Below are positions 39,698-49,634 of a stretch of 64,000 bases of DNA, piece by piece (position 1 is the stretch's first letter; each line of letters starts with the position of its first letter). This DNA is from an uncultured Oscillospiraceae bacterium (GTDB lineage Bacteria > Bacillota > Clostridia > Oscillospirales > Acutalibacteraceae): positions 1 through 64,000 of the forward strand of contig CATXDC010000001.1 of assembly GCA_958366985.1 (NCBI GenBank). Reading direction: 5' to 3'. The translations under genes and the position numbers were made by a program. The notes beneath the pieces were generated by a model that was not told the origin of the DNA, made no database searches, and was given only the letters and a program-made list of their open reading frames with translations.

Positions 39698-42600
39698 ATG
39701 AGTTGCGATTTTTTTCAGATATTCGGTGATTATATAAACAGTCAGGAAAACAGACAGTTGCTTGCTGCAAGCAGGCTGCTGTCTGTTGAACTGTGCAAAG
39801 ATAAAAACAGAATAAATGCGTCAGTGCAGTTTTTTAATCTGGTTCAGAGTGAGCTGCTTGAAAAAATTTCCAGGGAAATAGCATTCAATTTAGGGTTAGG
39901 CGAGTGTGTAATATCTCCCACTTTTCCGTCTGAAAGTTTTTCTCAGGAGTATTATCCTTCTCTGGTATTTGAGCTTAAGCGCAATATTGCTGCCGCAAAC
40001 GGATTTTTCTCCGATTCTTCCTGTACGCTTTCGGAAAATGCAATGAAAATATCACTTACCCACGGCGGAAAAGATATTCTCCTTTCTACGGGCTGTGATA
40101 AGTACATAGAAAAGATTGTACATGACAGATTTGGTTTTAAAATAAAAGTCGATTTCTGCGGAGAAACGGACGTTTCTTTTGATGATCCAATTTTTACTAA
40201 TATGCAGCGTGAGGCAGAAAAAGAGAAAGCTGAGATAAAGGCAAAAGAAGCGGCAGTAGCTCAGGCAGAAAAGAAACCACGTGAGCACCAGACAGTAGAG
40301 GGTATACCTCTTTATTTTGAAACTGCACAGGTGGTATACGGAAAACCTATTAAGGATAAGCCCATTTCAATAAAACAGATTACCCCGGATATAGGTACAG
40401 CCTGTGTATGGGGAGATGTTTTCAGCTACGAAATCAGAGATACCCGTGACGGCAAAAGCCATATTATTTCCTTTAATATCACTGACAATACAAGCTCATA
40501 TACAGTAAAGATTTTTGATAAAAAAGATGCTCTTACTGTTTTCAAAAAGTATTTCACTAATGGTATAACAGTGCTTGTTAAAGGCTCAGTTACATATGAT
40601 AACTATTCTAAGGAATATGTTATCCGCCCATACGGTATCAGTAAAATTGATAAAATTCCTGTAACAGATGACGCTCCAGTAAAGAGGGTGGAACTGCATC
40701 TTCATACAAATATGTCCTCTATGGACGGTATTACTGATGCTGGAACTCTTGTCAAACGTGCCATAAAATGGGGACATAAGGCTATTGCAATAACTGACCA
40801 CGGTGTTGCACAGGCTTTCCCTGATGCAATGAACGCAGCGGCATCCGGTGACATTAAAATCATCTATGGCGTTGAGGCTTATTTCGTAAATGATATGATA
40901 CCTATTGTCAACGGTTCTCAGGAAGCTGAGGTTGACGGTGAGTTTGTAGTTTTTGATCTTGAAACTACGGGATTCAGCGCTAAAAATGAACGTATAACGG
41001 AAATTGGTGCTGTAAGGGTTTCAGGCGGAGAGATAAAAGAAAGCTTTAATACCTTTGTAAATCCCGAAAAGCCTATACCTGAAAAAATAGTGGAGCTTAC
41101 GGGAATAACCGACGATATGGTTAAGGATGCTCCGAGTCAGGAGGAAGCAGTAAGAGCCTTCCTTGACTTTTGTGGCGAAAATACAATCCTTGTGGCTCAT
41201 AATGCGCAGTTTGATATAAGTTTTATCAGAGCTGCCTGTGAAAGATATGATATACCTTATAACCATACATTTATTGACACAGTTCCTCTTTGCAGAACTA
41301 TGCTTCCGGGACTTAAAAATTATAAGCTCGATACAGTTTCAAAGCACTTAAAACTTGATGACTTTAATCACCACAGAGCCTGTGATGATGCCAAAATCCT
41401 TGCAGATATAATGCTTGTACTTTTCAAGGACTTAAAAGAAGAAAGAAACATAACTTCTGTCCAGAAGATAAATACAGGTCTTGCCGGAGGAGATACCTCA
41501 AAGCTTAAGCCTTATCATCAGATTATATTGGTTAAAAATCTTGTAGGACTTAAAAATTTATATAAGCTTATCTCAATGGCGCATCTTAATTATTATTTCA
41601 GAGTTCCGAGAATACCTAAAAGCGAGCTTATAAAGCATCGTGAAGGACTTATTATCGGAAGTGCCTGTGAAGCAGGTGAACTTTACAGAGCTATTGTTGA
41701 CGGCAGACCGGCAGATGAAATAAAGAAAATTGCGGAATTTTACGATTATCTTGAAATCCAGCCTAACGGCAACAATGAATTCATGCTCCGAAATGGAACT
41801 GTAAAGAGTATTGAGGAACTTGAAGACATCAATCGTCAAATTGTAAAACTTGGCGATGAACTTGGTAAGCCTGTTGTTGCAACAGGTGATGTCCATTTCA
41901 TAGATCCTCAGGACGCAATTTTCAGAAGCGTATTAATGGCTGCAAAGGGATTCACAGATTCCGATAATCAGGCGCCGCTGTATTTCAGAACAACCGACGA
42001 TATGCTTAAAGAGTTCGAGTACTTAGGTAAAGATAAAGCCTATGAGGTTGTTGTTGAGAACACAAATAAAATAGCTGAAATGACAGAGGTTATAAGACCT
42101 ATCCCTGAGGGTACATTCCAGCCGAGCATTGAAGGTGCTGATGACGAGCTCAGATCAATATGCTGGCAGCATGCTAAAGATATGTACGGTGACCCAGTTC
42201 CTGAGTATGTTGCCACAAGACTCGAAAGAGAGCTTGAATCTATTATCAAGCACGGATTCGGAGTTCTTTACATAATCGCTCAGAAGCTCGTTAAAAACTC
42301 CGAAGATCACGGTTACCACGTTGGTTCCCGTGGTTCAGTTGGCTCATCTTTCGTTGCAACCATGGCGGGAATATCCGAGGTTAACCCACTTTCACCTCAC
42401 TATGTATGTCCGAAATGTAAGTATAGCCAGTTTATCACAGACGGCAGCTACGGTTCGGGATACGATCTTCCGCCTAAAGATTGTCCTAACTGTGGTACAC
42501 CTATGCACCGTGACGGACACGAAATACCATTTGAAACATTCCTTGGATTCAACGGAGACAAGGCTCCCGATATCGACCTTAACTTCTCCGGTGAATATCA

Positions 42601-44002
42601 GTCCATGGCTCACAGATATACAGAAGAGCTTTTTGGACCCACACACGTTTTCAAGGCCGGTACAATTGCTACGGTTGCAGATAAAACTGCATACGGATAT
42701 GTTAAAAAATACCTTGAAGAGCGTTCAATGGTAGTTAACAGAGCTGAGGAAGAACGTCTTACAAGAGGATGTACAGGTGTTAAACGAACAACAGGTCAGC
42801 ATCCCGGCGGAATGGTTGTTGTTCCAAATGCCTATGAAGTATATGATTTCACACCTGTTCAGCACCCTGCCGACGATGCCGATAAGGGTACTGTTACAAC
42901 ACACTTCGACTTCCATTCACTCCATGATACTATCCTTAAGCTTGACGAGCTGGGACACGATGTTCCCACACTCTATAAGCACCTTGAGGATATGACGGGA
43001 ATCTCTGTAATGGATATCGACATATGCGATCCGAAGATATATGAACTGTGTACAAGTCCTGAGCCTTTAGGAGTTACGGAAGAGGATATCGACTGGAAAA
43101 CTGGCACTCTTTCAATTCCTGAAATGGGTACTAACTTTGTTTGTCAGATGCTTATTGACGCACAGCCAAAGACTTTTTCTGACCTTTTGCAGATTTCAGG
43201 TCTTTCCCACGGTACAGACGTTTGGCTTGGCAACGCTCAGGATCTCATTAAAGACGGAACCTGCACAATTTCCGAGGTTATCGGAACACGTGACAGTATC
43301 ATGACCTATCTTATGCATAAGGGTCTTGAACCGGGCATGGCGTTCAAGATAATGGAAATTGTCCGTAAGGGAAAAGCCACAAAGCTTCTTACAGAAGAGC
43401 ATATCAACGCCATGAAGGCCCATGATGTACCACAGTGGTATCTTGATTCCTGTATGAAGATTAAATACATGTTCCCTAAAGCTCACGCAGCTGCATACGT
43501 CAGCGCAGCATTGAGACTTGGATGGTTTAAAATTTACAGAGCACTGGAATACTATTCTGCATTCTTCACTGTACGAGGCGAAGACTTTGACGCTGTAACT
43601 GCTGTTAAAGGTCATGCTGCAGTTAAAAGCAAAATGCTTGAAATAAAGCAGAAGGGCAAAGAAGCTTCTAAAAAGGAACAGGATCAGTACACTATTTTAC
43701 AGGTAACAAATGAAATGATGGCTCGTGGATATGAGTTCCTGCCCATTGATATCTATAAGTCTGACGCTACCCGTTATCTTATTGAGGACGGAAAAATCAG
43801 GCTTCCATTCCTTTCCATTGCCGGAACCGGTGAAGCTGCGGCAAGAGGACTTGCTGCGGCGAGAGATGACGGTGAGGGCACGTTTATATCAAAGGATGAC
43901 TTGCAGAGAAGAGCGGGAGTATCCAAGAGCGTTATAGCTTCTCTTGAAGAAACAGGCGCTCTTGAGGGACTTCCTGATAGTACACAGATGAGCTTCTTCT
44001 GA
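39698..44002 (+). CDS. polC: DNA polymerase III alpha subunit, PolC type
   Basis: A 1434-residue replicative polymerase of low-GC Gram-positive type with built-in proofreading. In order: an N-terminal domain, an OB fold (about 215-320), and a PHP domain starting at His-Leu-His-Thr near 333. This is interrupted by a DEDDh exonuclease (Phe-Asp-Leu-Glu-Thr-Thr-Gly near 418). The polymerase palm and fingers follow, with a zinc site Cys-Pro-Lys-Cys / Cys-Pro-Asn-Cys near 903-930 and catalytic Pro-Asp-Ile-Asp-Leu-Asn-Phe near 957. A C-terminal helix-hairpin region ends with the clamp-binding-like Gln-Met-Ser-Phe-Phe. The ribosome site is weak (TAGGTAG). Confidence 0.97.
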   Translation: MSCDFFQIFGDYINSQENRQLLAASRLLSVELCKDKNRINASVQFFNLVQSELLEKISREIAFNLGLGECVISPTFPSESFSQEYYPSLVFELKRNIAAANGFFSDSSCTLSENAMKISLTHGGKDILLSTGCDKYIEKIVHDRFGFKIKVDFCGETDVSFDDPIFTNMQREAEKEKAEIKAKEAAVAQAEKKPREHQTVEGIPLYFETAQVVYGKPIKDKPISIKQITPDIGTACVWGDVFSYEIRDTRDGKSHIISFNITDNTSSYTVKIFDKKDALTVFKKYFTNGITVLVKGSVTYDNYSKEYVIRPYGISKIDKIPVTDDAPVKRVELHLHTNMSSMDGITDAGTLVKRAIKWGHKAIAITDHGVAQAFPDAMNAAASGDIKIIYGVEAYFVNDMIPIVNGSQEAEVDGEFVVFDLETTGFSAKNERITEIGAVRVSGGEIKESFNTFVNPEKPIPEKIVELTGITDDMVKDAPSQEEAVRAFLDFCGENTILVAHNAQFDISFIRAACERYDIPYNHTFIDTVPLCRTMLPGLKNYKLDTVSKHLKLDDFNHHRACDDAKILADIMLVLFKDLKEERNITSVQKINTGLAGGDTSKLKPYHQIILVKNLVGLKNLYKLISMAHLNYYFRVPRIPKSELIKHREGLIIGSACEAGELYRAIVDGRPADEIKKIAEFYDYLEIQPNGNNEFMLRNGTVKSIEELEDINRQIVKLGDELGKPVVATGDVHFIDPQDAIFRSVLMAAKGFTDSDNQAPLYFRTTDDMLKEFEYLGKDKAYEVVVENTNKIAEMTEVIRPIPEGTFQPSIEGADDELRSICWQHAKDMYGDPVPEYVATRLERELESIIKHGFGVLYIIAQKLVKNSEDHGYHVGSRGSVGSSFVATMAGISEVNPLSPHYVCPKCKYSQFITDGSYGSGYDLPPKDCPNCGTPMHRDGHEIPFETFLGFNGDKAPDIDLNFSGEYQSMAHRYTEELFGPTHVFKAGTIATVADKTAYGYVKKYLEERSMVVNRAEEERLTRGCTGVKRTTGQHPGGMVVVPNAYEVYDFTPVQHPADDADKGTVTTHFDFHSLHDTILKLDELGHDVPTLYKHLEDMTGISVMDIDICDPKIYELCTSPEPLGVTEEDIDWKTGTLSIPEMGTNFVCQMLIDAQPKTFSDLLQISGLSHGTDVWLGNAQDLIKDGTCTISEVIGTRDSIMTYLMHKGLEPGMAFKIMEIVRKGKATKLLTEEHINAMKAHDVPQWYLDSCMKIKYMFPKAHAAAYVSAALRLGWFKIYRALEYYSAFFTVRGEDFDAVTAVKGHAAVKSKMLEIKQKGKEASKKEQDQYTILQVTNEMMARGYEFLPIDIYKSDATRYLIEDGKIRLPFLSIAGTGEAAARGLAAARDDGEGTFISKDDLQRRAGVSKSVIASLEETGALEGLPDSTQMSFF

Positions 44003-44027
44003 TATTTGAATTTTTTGCGTATTCTGG

Positions 44028-44056
44028 TTGACTTATTTTATTTAATATGATAATAT
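44028..44056 (+). promoter_or_regulatory. Promoter of the his operon
   Basis: TTGACT (44028-44033), 17-base spacer, TAATAT (44051-44056). The 16 bases ATATGATAATATGTTA at its 3-prime half are identical to those in the hypB promoter. No T-box or leader hairpin is seen in the short 5-prime leader. Confidence 0.75.
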
Positions 44057-44112
44057 GTTACCAAATTAGCGTATTAGCACATTAAAGCAAAACAAACTTA
44101 TGGGAGAAGATT

Positions 44113-45321
44113 ATGAAAAAGTATTTACGAACCACTCCGGAGGGTACAAGAGATTTACTGTTTGAAGAATGCTCTGCGAGAAAAAATGTAGAGTCAGCCC
44201 TTACCGCACTTTTTAAATCAAGGGGATACAGTAAAGTTATAACTCCGGTACTTGAATATTTTGATGTTTTCAGCGGTGAAAGTGCAGGTTTTGCACCGGA
44301 AAGTATGTATAAGCTTACTGATAATCATGGAAGACTGCTTGTTCTGCGTCCGGACAGTACAATGCCCATAGCCAGAATAGTTACAACACGTCTTCGTGAG
44401 GCATCGCTTCCCATAAGACTTTATTATAATCAGAGTGTATTCAGATGCCGTCAGAGCCTTGCAGGTCACGCCAATGAAACCGTACAGTGCGGAATTGAGC
44501 TTATAGGCGCAAAAGGTCTCAGAAGCGATCTTGAGGTTATTTCAACTGCAATTGATGCTTTGCAGGGCTGCGGTGCGGCGGATTTCAGAATAGAAATCGG
44601 TCATGCAGTTTTTTTTAAATCTCTTGCAAACGCACTTGATGCAGATGACGATGTAAGAGAAGAAATAAGCGAGCTTATTGAATCCAAAAACTATGCTGCT
44701 CTTAATGATTTGCTTGATTCAATGCCTCAGACAGATGTTACGGTAGCATTGAAAAGACTTCCAAGGCTTTTCGGCGGAGCTGAAATACTGGAAGAAGCTG
44801 CAAAGCTTTATGATTCTGAGGAGGCACACGAAGCTCTTAAATATCTGGGAACTATCTATTCCTCACTTTCACAGCTTGGTTTAGGGGAAAAAATAACCAT
44901 AGACCTTGGTCTTGTACACAGAAGCAATTATTATACAGGCACTGTTTTCAGAGGATATATTGAAGGCTCCGGTATAACGGTTCTTTCCGGTGGAAGATAT
45001 GACGGACTTATAGGAGAGTTTGGTAGAGAGCTTCCCGCAACAGGCTTCGGAGTAGATGTAGATGCTCTTGCAAAAGCAATGCTTCAAAGAGGTGAGGCAG
45101 AGGGAGAGAAAGCTGCTGATGTACTCGTTTTCGGTGAAGATGGATACGAAATTAATGCTCTTATCTATGCAAGAGAGCTTACTGATATTGTAGCTGAAAT
45201 ATTTACCGGATCTTCACTCGATGAAGCACGTGAATACGCCGAGAAGAAAGGCATACGTGCAATACACATTATCGGAAAAGACGGATTTAAAATCGAGAGA
45301 ACAGGAGGGAAAAAAGCATGA
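44113..45321 (+). CDS. hisZ: ATP phosphoribosyltransferase regulatory subunit
   Basis: A 402-residue class II histidyl-tRNA-synthetase-like protein without the anticodon domain. It forms the octameric HisZ-HisG complex and senses histidine. It retains motif 2 (Arg-Leu-Tyr-Tyr-Asn-Gln-Ser-Val-Phe-Arg) and a Gly-Gly-Arg-Tyr-Asp-Gly motif, but sits directly before a short-form hisG, which settles HisZ over HisS. GGGAGAAG is the ribosome site. It is the first gene of the operon. Confidence 0.93.
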   Translation: MKKYLRTTPEGTRDLLFEECSARKNVESALTALFKSRGYSKVITPVLEYFDVFSGESAGFAPESMYKLTDNHGRLLVLRPDSTMPIARIVTTRLREASLPIRLYYNQSVFRCRQSLAGHANETVQCGIELIGAKGLRSDLEVISTAIDALQGCGAADFRIEIGHAVFFKSLANALDADDDVREEISELIESKNYAALNDLLDSMPQTDVTVALKRLPRLFGGAEILEEAAKLYDSEEAHEALKYLGTIYSSLSQLGLGEKITIDLGLVHRSNYYTGTVFRGYIEGSGITVLSGGRYDGLIGEFGRELPATGFGVDVDALAKAMLQRGEAEGEKAADVLVFGEDGYEINALIYARELTDIVAEIFTGSSLDEAREYAEKKGIRAIHIIGKDGFKIERTGGKKA

Positions 45322-45944
45322 AGTCACTTAGAATCGCTCTTACAAAGGGAAGACTTGAAAAAAAGACGGTAGAGCTTTTTTCAAAAATGGGTCTCGATTG
45401 CAGTGCTCTTATTGATAAGGGCAGAAAGCTTGTTTTGCCTGTTCCGCCTTATGAAGTAGTTCTTGCTAAGGCTGCCGATGTTACAACCTATGTTGAGCAC
45501 GGTGTCTGCGATATAGGTATTGTTGGAAAAGATACAATAGTCGAAAGCGGAAAAAGTTTTTACGAGGTTATGGATTTAGGTTTCGGTAAATGCCGTTTCG
45601 CTCTTGCAGGACCCAAAGGAACCGATTTTTTCAGCGGATATAACGTAAAGCGCATTGCAACAAAGTATCCTACCGTTGCAGCTAATTATTTTGAAAGCAA
45701 AAACATGGATGTCAGAATAATTAAAATAGAGGGTTCGGTGGAACTTGCTCCTCTTTTGGGACTTTCTGATGCTATAGTAGATATTGTTGAGACTGGTTCA
45801 ACACTTAAAGAAAACGGACTCGAAGTTATTGATGATATTATACCGGTTTCAGCGAGAGTTATAGTAAATATGGCGAGCATGAAGCTTCGCAAGAACGAGA
45901 TAGAAGATTTTCTCGAAAGAGTTGAAAAGGCAAAGGAGGAATAA
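45318..45944 (+). CDS. hisG: ATP phosphoribosyltransferase catalytic subunit (short form)
   Basis: A 208-residue enzyme for the first step of histidine synthesis, joining PRPP to ATP. It lacks the C-terminal regulatory domain of long HisG, so it depends on HisZ. Conserved motifs are Ala-Leu-Thr-Lys-Gly-Arg-Leu at residues 7-13 and Asp-Ile-Val-Glu-Thr-Gly-Ser-Thr-Leu in the PRPP-binding site near 154. It overlaps hisZ by four bases (ATGA). Confidence 0.95.
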   Translation: MKSLRIALTKGRLEKKTVELFSKMGLDCSALIDKGRKLVLPVPPYEVVLAKAADVTTYVEHGVCDIGIVGKDTIVESGKSFYEVMDLGFGKCRFALAGPKGTDFFSGYNVKRIATKYPTVAANYFESKNMDVRIIKIEGSVELAPLLGLSDAIVDIVETGSTLKENGLEVIDDIIPVSARVIVNMASMKLRKNEIEDFLERVEKAKEE

Positions 45945-45946
45945 CT

Positions 45947-47230
45947 GTGATTTCATATATAAAAGCAGACGGAAAAGCAGAAAAAGAGCTTATTGCACAG
46001 CTTAAAGCAAGAAGTGGCGAGACAAGCAAAAAGGTTATGGAAAGTGTTACTGAAATCATAGAGGCAGTACGTCTTGAAGGCGATGCTGCTCTCGACAGAT
46101 ATACAAAGCTTTTTGACGGTTCCCTTCCAGAGAAACTTGAAGTAACAAAAGAGGAAATGGAAGCTGCTGTAAACAGCGTTGCTCCTGAGTTCTTAACAGC
46201 TGTAAAAAATGCCGCAGAGAGAATCAAAGATTTCCATGCACGTCAGAAACAGCAAAGCTGGCTTACCACTAAAGAAAACGGAGTTATCCTTGGTCAGCGC
46301 ATAAGAGGTCTTAAAAGAGTAGGTCTTTATGTTCCGGGTGGTACAGCGGCTTATCCGTCCTCTGTGCTTATGAATGCCATTCCTGCCAAAATAGCAGGAG
46401 TTGAGGAACTTATTATGGTTACTCCTCCCATGAAAAATGGCGGAGCAAACCCCCATATCCTTACAGCAGCTTATGTTGCAGGCGTTGACAGGGTTTTCCT
46501 TGCAGGCGGAGCTCAGGCTGTTGCCGCTTTGGCATATGGTACTGGAAGAGTTCCTAAAGTAGATAAAATCGTCGGTCCGGGAAACATTTATGTAGCCACC
46601 GCTAAAAAGCTCCTTTACGGAGTTGTGGATATCGACATGATTGCAGGACCCAGTGAGATTTTGATTGTTGCCGATGACAGTGCGAAACCTGAGTTCCTTG
46701 CTGCAGACCTTATGTCTCAGGCGGAGCATGATGTTCTTGCAAGCGCAATTCTTCTTACAAACAGCGAAAAGATAGCTTCTGAAACTGTGGAGGCATTAAA
46801 GCGTCAGGTAGAGGATATGCCAAGAAAAGATATAATTAAAAAATCTCTTAAAGATTACGGTGCAATTATTGTTTGCCAGAATCTCAGTGAAGCAGTTGAT
46901 TTTGCCAACGAACTTGCTCCGGAGCATCTCGAAATGTGCGTAGAAAATCCCATGGAATATATCGGACGTATGGATAATGCAGGTTCCGTATTTTTGGGCA
47001 ATTATTCTCCGGAGCCTTTAGGCGATTATTATGCAGGTCCCAACCACGTTCTGCCGACCGGCGGTACAGCGAGATTTTTCTCACCTCTTTCAGTTGATAG
47101 CTTCGTAAAGAAATCAAGCTTTATTTATTATACTGAATCCGCTCTTTCACAGGATAAGGATGACGTTATTACTCTTGCAGAGGCTGAAGGTCTTGGTGCT
47201 CATGCAAATTCAATTAAGGTGAGGTTTTAA
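45947..47230 (+). CDS. hisD: Histidinol dehydrogenase
   Basis: A 427-residue zinc- and NAD-dependent enzyme for the last two steps, histidinol to histidine. Typical features are Gly-Leu-Tyr-Val-Pro-Gly-Gly-Thr-Ala near residue 125, Val-Gly-Pro-Gly-Asn-Ile-Tyr-Val near 207, the zinc ligand region Ser-Gln-Ala-Glu-His-Asp near 258, and Pro-Glu-His-Leu-Glu near 325. The GTG start at 45947 follows the hisG stop by two bases, with AAGGAGG overlapping the hisG end. Confidence 0.95.
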   Translation: MISYIKADGKAEKELIAQLKARSGETSKKVMESVTEIIEAVRLEGDAALDRYTKLFDGSLPEKLEVTKEEMEAAVNSVAPEFLTAVKNAAERIKDFHARQKQQSWLTTKENGVILGQRIRGLKRVGLYVPGGTAAYPSSVLMNAIPAKIAGVEELIMVTPPMKNGGANPHILTAAYVAGVDRVFLAGGAQAVAALAYGTGRVPKVDKIVGPGNIYVATAKKLLYGVVDIDMIAGPSEILIVADDSAKPEFLAADLMSQAEHDVLASAILLTNSEKIASETVEALKRQVEDMPRKDIIKKSLKDYGAIIVCQNLSEAVDFANELAPEHLEMCVENPMEYIGRMDNAGSVFLGNYSPEPLGDYYAGPNHVLPTGGTARFFSPLSVDSFVKKSSFIYYTESALSQDKDDVITLAEAEGLGAHANSIKVRF

Positions 47231-47232
47231 AA

Positions 47233-48288
47233 ATGGCTTTCGTTCTAAATGAAAAAATAAAAAATCTCACCCCGTATTCCCCTGTTGAGGGAGAGTATGC
47301 AGTGAGGCTCGACGCTAATGAATCTTATTTTTCTCTTAGCGAAGAAATACTTTCTGAGGTAAAGGATGCAATAGGAAAAGTTGATTTTAACCGTTATCCC
47401 GATCCCTTTGCCACTGAACTCTGCGAAGCTTTTGCAAAGTTTTATGGCATAGATAAAAAATTTGTCACTGCAGGAAACGGATCAGATGAGCTCATTTCAG
47501 TTATAATGATTGCTTTCCTTCAAAAAGGCGACAAGGTTATGACCGTTACTCCAGACTTTTCAATGTATGCTTTTTATTCTTCTATTGTAGAAGCTCAGTG
47601 CATTGATTTCTTTAAAAATGCCGACCTGGAATTCTCTGCCGATAACGTAATTAAGGAAGCTAAAAATCAGAATGTCCGTGTGCTTATTTTCTCAAATCCC
47701 TGTAATCCTACCTCTTTGGGAGTTAAAAGGGATGAGATGAGAAAGCTCATTTCCTCTCTCGACTGCCTTGTGGTCTTAGATGAAGCTTATATGGATTTCT
47801 GGGATGAATCTTTGATTAATGAAGCAGAAAAATACGACAATCTCATAATTTTGCGTACCTGTTCAAAAGCATTCGGTTTAGCGGCAATGAGACTTGGATT
47901 TGCAGTTGCCAATAAAACACTTACCGATGTTATAAGAAGTGTTAAATCTCCTTATAATGTCAATAGTCTTTCTCAGGCAGCGGGTACGGTTGTTTTAAAT
48001 CATGCAGATTACCTTAAAGAATGTACCGAGAGCATCAAGAAATCAAGGGACGAGCTTTACAAAATGATAACTGATCTTTCGGAAAAATATAAAGGAAAAA
48101 TAAAACCCGTTGCACCGGTGACGAATTTTGTGTATACTGAGTTTGAAAAGGCGGAGGAGCTTTTTGAGTTTCTTAAAACTAAAGGTATCGCCGTAAGAAA
48201 AATGGGTACACATCTTAGAATTTCCGCTGGAAGCGAAGAAGAAAACAGAAAAGTGTGCGAAGGAATTGATTTATTCTATAAATCTTAA
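47233..48288 (+). CDS. hisC: Histidinol-phosphate aminotransferase
   Basis: A 351-residue fold-type I PLP aminotransferase. The PLP lysine is Lys212 in Cys-Ser-Lys-Ala-Phe-Gly-Leu-Ala. Asn-Pro-Cys-Asn-Pro-Thr near 155 and the substrate-binding Arg-X-Met-Gly near 320 are conserved. In related aminotransferases Arg-Ile-Ser-Ala-Gly near the C-terminus binds the substrate phosphate or carboxylate. It starts two bases after hisD. Confidence 0.94.
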   Translation: MAFVLNEKIKNLTPYSPVEGEYAVRLDANESYFSLSEEILSEVKDAIGKVDFNRYPDPFATELCEAFAKFYGIDKKFVTAGNGSDELISVIMIAFLQKGDKVMTVTPDFSMYAFYSSIVEAQCIDFFKNADLEFSADNVIKEAKNQNVRVLIFSNPCNPTSLGVKRDEMRKLISSLDCLVVLDEAYMDFWDESLINEAEKYDNLIILRTCSKAFGLAAMRLGFAVANKTLTDVIRSVKSPYNVNSLSQAAGTVVLNHADYLKECTESIKKSRDELYKMITDLSEKYKGKIKPVAPVTNFVYTEFEKAEELFEFLKTKGIAVRKMGTHLRISAGSEEENRKVCEGIDLFYKS

Positions 48289-48308
48289 CGGAGGATGCGC
48301 TCTTTAGC

Positions 48309-48896
48309 GTGATATATAATATGAGAAGTGCTGATATAAGCAGAAAAACGAAAGAAACCGATATAAGAATAGAGCTTTCCCTTGATGGCGGAGAGTGTGA
48401 AATTAATACCGGCATCGGATTTTTTGACCACATGCTTACAGCTTTTGCTGTTCACGGCGGTTTTGGTTTGAAAGCTGATGTTAAAGGTGATCTCAATGTG
48501 GACTGTCACCATACTATTGAGGATACAGGTATAGTCCTCGGAAAAGCTTTTGCCGAAGCGCTGGGAGATAAAAGCGGTATAGAGAGATATGGTAGCTTTA
48601 CTGTTCCAATGGATGAGTCTCTTGCCTTTGTTTCCCTCGATGTTTCGGGAAGACCTTTCCTTGTTTTCAATGCTGAATTCCCCGAAGAGAGAGTAGGCGA
48701 ATTTGACTCATGTATGTGTGAAGAGTTTATGAGAGCATTCGCCTATAACGCAGGAATAACTCTCCACGTAAATATGATTTACGGCGGAAATACACATCAT
48801 CAAATTGAGGCAATTTTCAAGGCTCTTGCCCATGCTCTTGCTGTTGCCGTAAGAGAAACTGGCAAAGGTGTTCTTTCAACTAAGGGAAGTCTTTAA
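48309..48896 (+). CDS. hisB: Imidazoleglycerol-phosphate dehydratase
   Basis: A 195-residue Mn-dependent dehydratase, monofunctional (no phosphatase domain). The metal-binding repeats are Phe-Asp-His-Met-Leu with Asp-Cys-His-His-Thr-Ile-Glu-Asp, and the later Gly-Gly-Asn-Thr-His-His-Gln-Ile-Glu. The start is uncertain. GTG 48309 is 14 bases after GGAGG, while ATG 48321 matches the usual family N-terminus (Met-Arg-Ser-Ala) but has no ribosome site. Confidence 0.94.
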   Translation: MIYNMRSADISRKTKETDIRIELSLDGGECEINTGIGFFDHMLTAFAVHGGFGLKADVKGDLNVDCHHTIEDTGIVLGKAFAEALGDKSGIERYGSFTVPMDESLAFVSLDVSGRPFLVFNAEFPEERVGEFDSCMCEEFMRAFAYNAGITLHVNMIYGGNTHHQIEAIFKALAHALAVAVRETGKGVLSTKGSL

Positions 48897-48908
48897 TCGG
48901 AGGTCAAT

Positions 48909-49634
48909 ATGCTTATTTTTCCTGCAATAGATATTAAAAACGGCGAATGTGTTCGTCTTAAAAAAGGTGATATGAATACAGCCCATAAGGTAGCCGAAAA
49001 TTTTCTCGATACTGCTTTGTCATTTAAGCAGGCTGGTGCGGCGTGGATTCATATGGTTGACCTTGACGGAGCAGTTAACGGCAAAAGGATTAACACTTCC
49101 GTTTTTACCGAAACAGCCGCAAAAAGCGGATTAAAGGTTGAAGTGGGCGGAGGCATAAGAACGGCCGAAGATGTAGAATATTATCTTTCTAGAGGAATTG
49201 AAAGAGTTATAATTGGCTCTGCTGCTTTAAATAATCCTCAGCTTGTTTCAGACTGTATAAATGAGTATGGTTCTGAAAAGATAGTTCTCGGTATTGATGC
49301 AAGAAACGGCATGGTTGCCGCTGAAGGCTGGGTAAAGACAAGCGAAATATCTTATATTGAGCTTGCAAAGAGAATGGAAGAAAAAGGCGTCAAGTATATA
49401 ATCTTTACCGATATCGGACGTGACGGAATGCTGTCAGGTCCCAATTTAGAGCAGCTTTTTGCTTTAAACGATGCTGTTTCCTGTAATATAGTTGCAAGCG
49501 GCGGAATCAAGGATGTTGAAGATATAAAAGCTGTAAAAGACGGCGGACTTTACGGCGTAATCTGCGGTAAATCAATTTACAGTGGTACACTCAGTCTCGA
49601 AGAAGCTGTTAAAGTCGGAGGAGAGCAGAAATGA
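48909..49634 (+). CDS. hisA: Phosphoribosylformimino-5-aminoimidazole carboxamide ribotide isomerase
   Basis: A 241-residue half-barrel-duplication TIM barrel. The catalytic Asp8 is in Pro-Ala-Ile-Asp and the second Asp near 130 in Gly-Ile-Asp-Ala-Arg-Asn-Gly. Phosphate loops are Val-Gly-Gly-Gly-Ile-Arg and Ala-Ser-Gly-Gly-Ile. The Leu-Lys-Lys-Gly and Asp-Ala-Arg-Asn features fit HisA rather than HisF, so this is not the missing cyclase. It overlaps hisI by four bases. Confidence 0.92.
   Translation: MLIFPAIDIKNGECVRLKKGDMNTAHKVAENFLDTALSFKQAGAAWIHMVDLDGAVNGKRINTSVFTETAAKSGLKVEVGGGIRTAEDVEYYLSRGIERVIIGSAALNNPQLVSDCINEYGSEKIVLGIDARNGMVAAEGWVKTSEISYIELAKRMEEKGVKYIIFTDIGRDGMLSGPNLEQLFALNDAVSCNIVASGGIKDVEDIKAVKDGGLYGVICGKSIYSGTLSLEEAVKVGGEQK

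Noticed and set aside
44113..45321. Histidyl-tRNA synthetase (hisS)
   Set aside because: The fold and motif 2 match, but the anticodon-binding domain is missing and a short hisG follows immediately, so HisZ is the better call.
46193..46729. 178-codon open frame antisense to hisD
   Set aside because: The plus strand clearly encodes conserved HisD motifs. The antisense translation is Cys/Ser/Arg-rich shadow sequence without a family.
48909..49634. HisF cyclase instead of HisA
   Set aside because: HisA and HisF are related barrels, but the N-terminal Ile-Asp-Ile-Lys-Asn-Gly and the internal Asp-Ala-Arg-Asn pattern fit HisA. HisF usually has Cys-Leu-Asp-Val at the start.
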